A stretch of 47,144 bases of DNA, from the NCBI GenBank assembly GCA_018398765.1, contig JAHBMJ010000066.1, positions 1 to 47,144 on the forward strand, read 5' to 3'. This document shows, one piece after another, positions 17,527-28,774 of this stretch. Below the pieces are notes generated by a model that searched no databases, was not told the DNA's origin, and worked only from the letters and a program-made list of their open reading frames with translations. Both the position numbers and the translations under genes were made by a program. Source of the DNA: Chromera velia (lineage: Eukaryota > Sar > Chromeraceae). Within the stretch, counting starts at the first letter, position 1; each line of letters starts with the position of its first letter.

Positions 17527-20500
17527 GTTGACAGTGACTTTACCTAGGACTTTACAACGAAGTTTACGTTGCTATTGACTCCAGCTAGTTACGTCATTTC
17601 ATAACAAATTTGTCCCGACCATTATAATTAGTATTGTCACTTTTGATCGTAATATTCAACTTAAGTTGAATATTGATTGATTCTGATTAAAAAAAAAAAA
17701 CCTTTAAAAATCATTGAGTAAAAGGCCGCAGTCTCAGCCTGCAGAATTCCTCCCAAGTTAAAAACTAAGTTTTAAATCTTTTTGCTGGTAATTCTGCTTG
17801 CTAGAATAAATAAATGAAGTTGGCTTTGCTAGTCTTATTTTTTAAAAAGTAGACACGATATATACTAAACATAAAATTGTTACCCGTTTAATTGTTTAAT
17901 TGTATGTGATCGTCGCAAGGATCGTCGTCGTGGAACACGTAGTCGAACATCAGTGTTACTGTTTTTGTTTAATACACGATCAGGCATGTTTAATATCTAA
18001 AGTTCAGTTCTAGGTTTAGTTTAGCTAGTTAGTTTATGCAACTTGCTATTTTTTGAATGAAAAGCCTGAGCCTCTAACAATAAAGACTTAACTATAGACT
18101 TAAAAAATCATATGATTGACTGTATATAAGTCTATATAAGCGTTTTAATCTAACTTTTAGGCTATTTTAAAAATCTAAGTAAAAACCTAGGTAGGAACTG
18201 ATAGCACGAAAGATCATTAGAACAATCGTACACTACAGATAACCCCAAAGTACCTAGCAAACTTCTATATAGACAAACTTGAAGTAGTTTTAAGTAGAAG
18301 TAGTTTTGCATGCAGAGACTTTTTTGCCTTAGCCTAGGCCTCGTCTTGAAGTAAGTTGAAGACCACACCTAAGAACACACATATAGTTATATGCCAATTA
18401 ATACTAATGAAAGGCCAGTGAAGGAACGTATGCAACCCTCTGAAAACTTGTTGTTTTATTCAACTTAAGTTCGGGCCTGGCTGGCTGGGTGGCTGTTTCA
18501 GAACCGTCGATTGATGAGTCGATCAATCGATCCGATCGATTCTGCATGCATGTAAACATCTTTACCTACATTATCACATGTACAGCGACTTAAATAAGAC
18601 GATTGAAGCACGTCTCAATGAAATCCCTCAGTGGGCCACACTCGATCGACACGAATGCACACGCTCGCGCGCTCACGCAAACAACTTTTCTACACGGACG
18701 GAACACCCCACCCAACAGGCAAATGTGGCGGTGAGCTCATTTTCATCAATTGTGTACACATGCATCCAGCAACCTGTTCAATGACCCCCCCAACATTCCA
18801 TTCCATTCCAAACATCATTCGTTGGATCTATCTCTTTCGTGGAAATGAAGGAAATTAAGAGGCCTGCAGTTCAAACGATTGGGCACGCTCTGTCTAAATT
18901 ATTCCCTTTTTTCATGGAAGCGACCCCTTGCATGCGCCTCGGTGGCGGGGTGTTTGTCCTCGATCCTTCAGTTCAGTCAAGGAGCTCTCCCTCCAGTGTT
19001 CCTTCCTTCCCCAATTCGATCATTAAATGCTTCCTTTTCTGGTCAGCTGCTTCTCTTCTCTAACACCTTCCCCAAACCCTTTGACAGAATTCACGCTAGC
19101 TCGGCCTTTTTTCTCAGGCTGGCATCGTCGTGCACACGTGCAGGTAGAAGAACTGAACTGAGTTGCCGTGCTTCCTTCATTCATTCATTCCCTTCTTTCG
19201 TCTTTCCTTCCTTCCTTCGCATGCGCTCATCGCAATGCTCGGCAAGACGAATTTACTCAGACACTCATTCATTCATTCATTCATTCATTCAGACGGTCGG
19301 ACGGAGGGACGAAAAATAGGGCGGTCGATCGATCTGCTTGCCTACATGACCGGAAGGTGAGTTCATTTATTCATTCACATGAATGAATGTGCAGTCCAGC
19401 CAGCAAGCCAGGGAGGGAGGAACCTTCACGGACGCAGTTTTGAAAAAAAGGGGATGGATGGCTCAGACGATCGGTGCAGCTGCTCCTGAAAGGAAACAAA
19501 AATGAATCAACAAGGAACGAATAAATGCCCTGCCGTGCCCTGCAGGCCTTCATTATTATTTTTCTTTCTCTCTCAGGCTAATATTTTCTTTCTGCTTGGA
19601 TGGACAGAGAGGGAAAGGAAGGACCGTTGATGTGTTCATTCTGAACTCTTTTTTTCTTTCTTTCTTTCCAACCAAACATTCTGCAACGAGGTGATTCTTG
19701 TTCTCCCAAACTCTGTCTTTCAGAACTGGACATGGATTTCACTTTGCCTTTCGCAAGGCCAACGAAGCACTCGACGGAAAAGCAAAAAAGCAAGCCAGCC
19801 AGCCAGCCAGCAGGCCCTCACGGAGTCCCCCTTTACTCTTCGGCCATCATAAACCGCTGACGCTCACGCTCGGTGTCAGTCAAGCGGTAGGTCGATCGGT
19901 AGGCATAACAAGCAATAGAAAGGAGGGAGGGAGGGAAGGAAAGGTGCTGGCTGAACTGTCAGTGAGTGGAGTGGAGTGGAGTGGAGTGGAGGGGGCGCTC
20001 TTTCTCTCTTCTTTCTTTCCTTCCCACTTTTTTTCCACGGACACGGATGGTCAAGGCATCACGACAAACACGCACATGTATTCCCAGAAACACATACAAG
20101 CATTGGGGGACAGGCATGAGAGGTGTAATGTTAGGGGACCAGGAAGAAAGGAAAGGAAAGGAAAGTGAAGCCATACTTCTGTTCGTCGGGACGGGTCGTG
20201 GAACCCTTAGTCACCCACCCTGCATGTGCATGGAGCACTCCTTACTTCGTTCCTTCAACACAAGGACAGGACAGGGCAGGGCAGGGATGAAAAACGCGCG
20301 TCGTTTCTTTTCTTTTGTTTGTGCATCTACGCACGCACGTACGTACTTGAGATGGATTGATTCCGCAGTCACCAAGCCAGGACTTACTTGGCGTGTCTGG
20401 GCGCGACTCGCATCCACTGTTTTCCCTCGTTCGTCTGCAGGTGTTTTTTTTTTTTCGCTGCAGGCAGTGTTCTTTCTAACTTTTTAAAATCTGTGCAGAC

Positions 20501-20859
20501 AGGAAGGCAGCCTCCATCCTCTCCTCGCGGTGCAAGGAAGAAAGGGACAACGTTACCAACAGAAACAAAAAAAGGAAAAATCGATATTGCTCGGCAAGTC
20601 CCTTTCTCCCTCCCATGGGATGTTCTCTTCTTTTTTTTGGGCCTTCCTGTCCTGCAAGCTTCCTTCCTTCTTGTGAATTTGTTTTCTCTCTCGGGGGATC
20701 CTTGCCTGCCTGATCGGGAGAGACTCTGCGTTCTTTCTTTCTTTCTTCGTTCCCTCCTCCGCACCATTTGAGTACTCCGACAGACACAATATTCCTTCTT
20801 CCACCGGCTGACCCTCTGACCAGCTCGCCGAGCGAATGGTCGGGCAGGCAGGCAGGCTG

Positions 20860-21317
20860 CTCAGTAATCAATCAATCAATCAACCAATCGATCGATCGAG
20901 AGACAGAGAGAGAGTTGAGACACGCATCTCTCTCTCTTTGGCATTCATGTCTTTTGTCTCTCTGCCATTACCGTTCAGACAGACTCTGTCTGTGCAATCG
21001 ACCGGGAGATGCCGTTTGCGCAGACAGACAGACAGACAGAATGGTAGAGGTGGACACAGAGACAGACAGAAAAAGGCCGGTAGACAGAAGGAAACAGGCA
21101 GGTAGACAAAAAGAAACAGGCAGACAGACAGGAAACGAAAGGAAGTATCGGCCCCCCTAGCGAGATTTCCACCCCACCTCACGGATACGCAACAACGCGA
21201 AACCATCACACCCACACCCACACACGCACATGTACGTGACCGCCCCTCATTCCTTCCACGTAACGTGTCTGAGAGCGGGGCACGAATAGAAATGAAGAAG
21301 AAGAGAGACAAAACACT

Positions 21318-21350
<33 letters not shown>

Positions 21351-21500
21351 ACAGAGAGAAGAGAGAGAGAGACAGAGAGAAGCAAGGAAAGAAGAAGCCA
21401 CGGAAAAGGCATCTGCTTCCCTCCCTCGAGAGAGAAATGCGTACAGACAGACAGACAGACAGACAGACAGAGAGAGAGGCATGCGTAAAGAAAGACAGTG
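20860..21500. repeat. microsatellite cluster (CAAT, GA, CAGA, CA)
   Basis: Successive runs of CAAT near 20867-20890, GA, CAGA near 21022-21130, CA/GA at 21315-21380 and CAGA at 21444-21470. No gene is visible in or next to it. Confidence 0.85.
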
Positions 21501-23689
21501 AGGCGGGCAGTGAGACAGATGAACGTAGAGAGAAACCCACTGGCGGGATTCGTCTTCCTTCATTCTGTTTTTGTCCCCGCACCTGAGCAACGGCAGAGGT
21601 CAAGACAAGCACGCAGGCAGGCAGGCAGAGAAGGCACAGAGGGAGGGAGGGAGGGAGAGGAGGAGGGAAGATGAGGGGGGATAAACATGGCTAGCGGGCG
21701 CAAAGAGGGGAAGGAAGAAAGGAAGCAAACAGGAGAGAGAGGGGAGCTGGAGGGAGGGAATGTTGGATGGAGGGGACGCCACGCATTCACCCACCCGCCC
21801 AGTAACCCACCCACTCCCTCAAACGTTCCTGCGCTGTGAAGAAAAAGACCGACAGGCAAGCCAGACAGACAGCTGTGTGGTATCAATGTAGAGGAGAGAC
21901 GTGCAGCTAGAGAGATTGATCCGAAAGGCGGAAGGCTAAAGAAAGAACGAACAAAGCATTCATTCATTCATTCATGCAGGGCATCCATCCACGCAGCGAA
22001 GGGACCTTTGTTGACGGTCTCGATCAACCAATCAATCAAGCTGTCTGTCAGAACAGAACACGGCCACCATACGCACCGCACCTGCATGCCCGCCAGCCGG
22101 CCACAGAGATTCTCCCCCCTCCTCTTTCCACCCAGTGCGTGCATTGATGGAACGTTTTCTACGTCTTCACTTTCTTCTCTCTCTGTGCAGGCGCCTATCT
22201 CTCCTTCGTCCCAGACTTTGCCCTCATGCTCCCCCCCCCCGCCCCTCCACCCACACCCCAAAGGGGCTTCTCTCTTGCGCAGCTGTCCTGCCTGCCTATG
22301 CATCCTCCCACGAGCAGAGAAAAGACAAAAATAAGCACACACAAACAACTAAAAGAGGAAGGAGAGACACGAACATGCAACGACAGGGCATGGATGCATT
22401 TGAACAATGACCAACGAAACAGCATTAGGGTAGGTAGGGTAGGGAAGGGAGGTGAGTCAGCAAGAAAGAAAGAGAGAACGACGAGAGGGGCTGAGACGAG
22501 AAGGGAAACCAAGGCGCCCCACCCCATTAACGCATGCACCAACACATAATTGAACTCAGACGCCCCTTCAGGTTTTGGTTCATTATTGTAGGACAGAAGG
22601 AGAAAAGGGAGAGAAACGAACGAACGAACGAAGGGACAAGATCGGGATGGAAGAGAAGAACCCACCCACAAAGATCCTTCATTCCCTCCTTCCTTAAGCA
22701 GATTTATTTGAATGAATGTATACGAAGGCAACAGCCGACTCGGGACGATTGCCTGGAGGGACACAGACTCCATCACAAACTCACACCCACCCACCCACAC
22801 ACACACACCACACATTCGTGATACACATACAGAGAGAGGGGGAGGCAGAAGGCCTGGAAGGATCTTGCAAGATGTCTTCGAAGAAAACCCACCACCCACC
22901 CGAACCAACGACAGTCGACACCCTCGTGTGTGTGACTCTATGCAGCAGCCAGCAAGCAGCAAACAAACCGTGTGTCAAGCAGAATATTCTGGAGAATAAT
23001 CTCCTCTGCCTTAAGTTTGATTTCTTATTCATTGTTCGGTGTAGAGGACACCAAGGAGAAAGGAAAAAAGAAAGCACAAGTTCTGAAAACTTGAACCATC
23101 AAAGTGCTGTCTAAACACAATGCACCGACATTCACACAGACCCTTCGTTTCCCTTTCCAGCCCGTCATCAACAGACCGGGCTCCCTCAACAGAAACAAAT
23201 AAGACTTTTTTGTTCCATCCTTCCCGCCTTCGTCCTCCTCCCTCCTCCCTCCTCTGTCTCTTTTCTTTTGTCTTCTTCTCTCCTCACTCCACCTTCGCAA
23301 TCAGGATAACCTGACGACATCTTTGCCACTTTCTTCTCTTCAGCAACTGACGCACGCGCAAGCGAAAAGACGCCCACGCATCGTCTCCTTTTCTTTCCCC
23401 CTTTGGTGTCATCGCCCTCCCTCTTTCCCTCTGTCTCTTTCGGCATCTTCCAATCAGAAGAAGAAAAGTCAGAAAGACACAGACAGACAGACAGTGCACT
23501 CACTCACTCACCTTTTCATTCCGCCAAGTCCAAACAAACAAACACAAAAGGAAAACGTGTGAGTAAGTGCGCCGTGGCTACCCGCCAGCTGAATGCACAG
23601 CCGGGTCGGGTCGGTTCGAGCGGAGTGAAATGGAAGGGAAGGAAAGGGAAGCCGAGCCAAATGAAAAATAAAAATTTTACAGACAGGCA

Positions 23690-23697
23690 TGCAGTTG

Positions 23698-23735
<38 letters not shown>
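23690..23735. repeat. (CAGA)n
   Basis: About ten uninterrupted CAGA units, roughly 100 bases downstream of the Elp3 stop codon on the minus strand. Confidence 0.9.
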
Positions 23736-23736
<1 letters not shown>

Positions 23737-23826
23737 CAGGCGCCTTGATTGCTGGCCGATTCAGACAGGCAGACAGAGGCAGGCGGAAGGAAGGCAATGC
23801 GCCTGCCTGCCTGCCTGCCGCATAAA

Positions 23827-25382
23827 TCATCGGGACCCTCCCCCCTTGCCCCCCGACCCGAAACAACGGTTCAGTGCCCACTGCACGACGCTGAACGAGA
23901 GTGCAGCACTAAAACCGACTGCGACGCCAAAGACGACCACCTGAATCTCCTCCCTCCCAACCCCCAACCCCAGCCAGCCCCCCATCCCGTCTTCCTCCCC
24001 TGACGGAGATAATGCATGCTTTTCTTCTGGCACGTTCAAGGAAGAAGCGGGGACTATAGCCCCGCCTCCCGTCCCCTCTCCCCCCTCTCCACAGGCAGAC
24101 GACGTCGAACGGAGACCTCCTGAGGAGGGGGAAGAGGAATCCGAGGAGCCACCGTTTTTGCCTCTTTTCACCCCCCCTTCTTTTCTCACTCCAACCTCTT
24201 CTTCTGATTCATCGGCAGTGCAACCGGGCAGAGGGTTTTCGATCCCCTCGTTTCTGATGCTTTCCTTTTCTGTTTCTGTTCTTTTTGCTGATTCTGTGGA
24301 GAGAGCGGACACATCAGGATTGGAGGAAGCGGAGGGGAGACCGAGAGAGGAGGAAGGGCATTCAATTGCGCCTCCCTCCTCGCCCCCCTCCCAGCTTCGT
24401 CCACCCCCGTCTCTCTGGTTCTCGGACCCGCAACCTCCTTCGCCTTCGCCTTCGCGCCTCCCTAAAACAACACCATCTCCCTTCTCCTTTCCTTCTCCCT
24501 CCACTCCCACTTCTTCCTCTTCCGTCCCTCCGTGCGCGCCGTTTGGGGACGAGGGGGGGACCGTGGATCCTCCTCCTCCTCCTGTGTGCGGTGGGCCAGG
24601 TGAGGTCCTGCAGGGGCTGTGGGAGTCTTCTGCTTCGTTTCTCTCTCCACTGGCTTTCACCGTGGTCTCTTCTTCTTCCTCCTTTTTCTCCTTCTCAACA
24701 GAAACAGAGGGTTCTCTTTCCTGCTGTCGCCCTGCTCTTATCACGTCGCCTTCCCCCTGGCAGCCTGCCTCCGCCTCCTTCTCCCCCAGCTGGGGCGGTA
24801 GACTTCTGCACTTTCTCTCACTGCACTCGCTTGCCGTCTCCCGCCCCTCTCTCTGCCCAGCTCGGGACTGTACCTCCCCATGTGCCGACCCTGCCGAAGC
24901 AGCAGGAGCGGGAGGGGAGGGAGAGGAAGCCTCTCCGTTCTCTTTGAGGGGGGTGCATGGTTCCTCCTCTTCCTCTTCTTCTTGTTGCGATTTGGTGATC
25001 GTCGGAGACTCAGGAGCAGCAGACGAGGGGACAGAGGGTGCAGGGAGGGGCAGAGGCGGGGGGGCAGCCTGGGGTGGGGAGTTGGAGAGACGAAGGCCGA
25101 CGGCGGTGTCCTCGTCAGGCTGCAACGGTTTCATGTGGCCTGAGAGGGCTACCTTCGCTGTGAGGGCCATGGAAGCCTTCGTGAGGGGTTTGATCATGTA
25201 GGTGCCTTCAAGATTGTACCCGTACCTGCATGCATGCATGCATGGACAGAGAAGAGAGAGAGAGGGAGGGAGAGAGATAGGAATGGATGGATGGAGGGAG
25301 AAGGAAAGGCGGAAGGTCACCATCGTCGTTCTTTCTTCCTTCCTTCCTTCCCTTGTCCTTTTCTTTTCCTTCTTTCTTTCTT

Positions 25383-25421
<39 letters not shown>

Positions 25422-27407
25422 ATCTATCTCTCTCTCTGTGTGTGTGTGTGTGTGTGCATGTCAGTATCTCTCTCTTTCTTTCTCTTCTTTCCCGTTTGCT
25501 TCCCTCCTTCTGCTCTGTGTTTCTTTCATCTGTCCCATTCCTCCGTTGTCTTTTGTTTCTTGTTTTCACTCTCCCTTTCCAAGGGGGAGGCTGAAAAGAA
25601 AAGAAAGGGGCGATCGCTGCACGCCCCACCATCACCGCACTACATCGTTGCATGCAGCAGGTCTCTCCAAAGAAAGAAAGAACCACAAATCGAGACCGAC
25701 CTCCTGTAGTAGTGCCGCATGCCGACGCCAGCAGTGATCGCCATCTTTGTGTACCCTGCATGCAGCCACACAAACAAACAGACATCGTCACATAATGCGT
25801 GCCATGCTTTCGTGTAGCCGTTTGTAATTTTCCTCCATTTGCGTACTGGTCGACAAAATTCTTCTTCACGCCCCCCGTGCACAGCAGTGTTACCCCCCAG
25901 GAATACATGGGGGGGGACGTGAAGGTGCAGGCGGGAGACAAAACCGACGGGTCTGCATGTGCACATGCAGGGAGGGACCGACAGGGACAGCATAGAAAGA
26001 AGAAATGCAACGAAGATCCATCCATCTACAGCCCCCTTAATTTATCCCCCCACCCACCGACCGACCCACCCTGGCCAAAAGCGATGCTCTCCGCCTTCTC
26101 CAGGAGACGCCATCCGAGCCCCACGCTGTGGGACGCCAGGGCGCCGCTTGTGGCACCCTTGAGGGTGTCGGGGTTTCTCTCGGGTCTGCACTGAGAGTGC
26201 CCCATGGCCTCGCAGGCCAGATCCACGCAGTCCCCAGTGAAGCACGAGGCGCCTGCAGACAGACAGGCATGGATTTCATGATACGTCCATGCACAAGCAG
26301 TATGCACGGGCACGCTCGTGCATGAGCGAGCACGCAGATAGAGAGACATCCACAGGGCCCCATGCTGTGTTCAAAGAGGGGGGGGAGTGGTCCCCCTTCC
26401 ACCGTGCAAGAGACAAGAAAGGAAAGCGACCCAAACAACAACAAGACACAACATGCATGAAACCGATCTGACAAATTTGCTTACATCAATCCAACCCGTA
26501 GAAAAAATAAACAAAAATTGCTCAAAGCACAGCGATGACCCTCTTTGAACCCCACTATATGGACACACCCACACACCCCGCCACAGGCTTAGACCGAGAG
26601 AGACTGTGCTACACGCTACCGTGACAACTTTGTGAGATTGATGGATACGTCCACCCACACACACACACACGCACACCGACAGACAGACAAGCGGCTTACT
26701 TACTGACTGACTGACCATATACGTGGAGATCTCGAATCAGTGCACACCCGGAGAGCTCCGGAATGGAGGGATGTTTGATCTCCCCCGCCCTCTCCCTTTC
26801 CATCGTCTCGGCGTCTCGGAGACGGAGACGGAGGAACGAGAAGAGTTTGTCCGTTTGGGGATTCTCAAAGGACAAAAAGTACTCCTGCATGCACCATTGC
26901 GTGCGTCAACATGCAGATAGACCGAAGAGGACAGACAGACAGGCAGACAGAGAGAGAGCAGAGAAGCAGTTGCATGCAGATCTGTCTCTTCTGGGCATGG
27001 GGCCAGAACTGGAGTCAAGGTCAGGTGGGTGGGCTCGGTCGCATCTGGGACGTGGGGAAGCGATGCAGAAACAGAGCTAGGGGATTGGAAGGAAGCGACA
27101 GAGACAGACAGACATACAGAGAGAAAGCAGACTAGATAAGATAGACTATATACTGACGATTCCGCCCAGCGTCAAGTAAATGCGCGTCTTCAGTTCAGCA
27201 GCACCGACGTCCCCCTGCAGGCAGCCAGGAAGAGCACAGACGGACGGAGACGTTCGTTGTAAACATGCACATATGAGTGTGTTTCTTTTTCAGTCACACT
27301 CGCACGCACGCGCGCCACCGACAAAAAGCACAACAAAAAAGACAAGACGAGAGAGAGAGAGAGACAGACAGAGAGAGAGAGAGAGAGAAAGAGAGAGACG
27401 GACAGAC

Positions 27408-27438
<31 letters not shown>

Positions 27439-27582
27439 GAACGCAGTCTTTCCGTGGACACACACACGTCAAAACAGAAAAAGAAAAGGGACGGCTGCCC
27501 ATGCATGCCTCGTGCACGAATCCTCATTCTCGCCAAATTCATACATTCATTCACTCACTATGACCGACCTCCTTGACGCACG

Positions 27583-27625
<43 letters not shown>

Positions 27626-27837
27626 TCACACGCACATACACGCAAGCAAGCACTGACCGCCAGGTCGTCCTTGGTCTCTCTGCATCTGATGCACCTGCAC
27701 TTGCCCCCGCTTTCCCTCATCCTGACGTCCAGGATCTGGCGGAGGTTGGTCTTCTCGTTCCCCCCGATGATGCTCTGGTTCGGGATGTCCCTGATCACTC
27801 TGTTCACGCGAATCCAGGGAAGCACGTTCAGCTTCAC

Positions 27838-27873
<36 letters not shown>

Positions 27874-28484
27874 CACAGAAGAAGGGAGAAGGGTCAAAAG
27901 GGAAAAAAATAAGAGTTCATGCGGAGACATTCGTTCGGTAAGACAGACAGCTGACCAGAGCCAGAACCAGAAGCAAGACGGCAAGACAGGGAAGGAGGGG
28001 AGGAGAGAAGAGAAGACCCATGCAGCAGGCGACCACGCGCTGTACCTACTCCAACTAATAGACTCACCCACCCACCCACCCGCCCGCCCAGCAACAGACC
28101 TCAATGAGCAGGTCGAGCAGGTGTCTGCCGTCCTCAATCTCCGCATACGGTTTGTACTCTCCGTTCTTGTACCACCTCTCTATCTGGGAGAATGGGGTGA
28201 CCTCGCAGGGATAAATCTTCCATTGATCCGCCTGCAGCAGCCAGAAAGCAAAAAGAAACAAAAAAACAAAAGAAAAGGTAAGTGGGCCAGCGTGATATTG
28301 ATACAGAGTGCGAATCGGAATGGCTGGATAAAAACAGGAAAAATGAAGGCGAACAGGAAAATGAAGAGAAAAGTGCACTTTGTCGCCTCGGTGCATGTCG
28401 GACTGAACCCCTCCCAAATTTGTGCTTTGTGCAAGGTGGCTGGTCGAGGGCACACACATACACACACTCACACACTCACACACA

Positions 28485-28536
<52 letters not shown>

Positions 28537-28743
28537 AAGGTCCGGACTGGAGAGGAGGTAGTTGAACATCTGCCTATCCTTCTCGGGGTTGGACCCTGGA
28601 AGGTCGGGCATGATGTGGATGTCCACCTGCAAACAGACAGACAGAGTATATATGCGTTTCTTCTTCTCCCTCCTTTTCCTCATGTACACGGAGACACAAA
28701 GAAAGAAAGAAGGAACAAAGACAAAGGGAGAGAACAAACAATA

Positions 28744-28774
<31 letters not shown>

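Larger units (their letters stand above)
17527..23826. other. 6.3-kb convergent intergenic region without recognisable gene
   Basis: It lies between the UROD stop (+) and the Elp3 stop (-). From 17527 to about 18430 it is AT-rich and repeat-poor. From 18480 onward it is mixed sequence with many short microsatellites (ATTC, CTTT, CAGA, CA/GA, GGAG). Reading frames up to about 255 codons exist (for example complement 22195-22962) but show no domain, family motif or splice-consistent partner. A non-coding RNA or lineage-specific gene cannot be excluded. Confidence 0.6.

Noticed and set aside
20384-20871. Overlapping open frames of about 130 codons on both strands
   Set aside because: Low-complexity Lys/Arg or Phe/Ser content, no motif, and mutual overlap on opposite strands.
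22195-22962. 255-codon minus-strand open frame with hydrophobic stretches
   Set aside because: It crosses several microsatellites, has no domain and no neighbouring exon in phase; kept only as unassigned sequence.
24158-25201. 347-codon + strand open frame rich in Ser and Pro
   Set aside because: It is antisense to the phase-verified last exon of Elp3, whose composition explains it.
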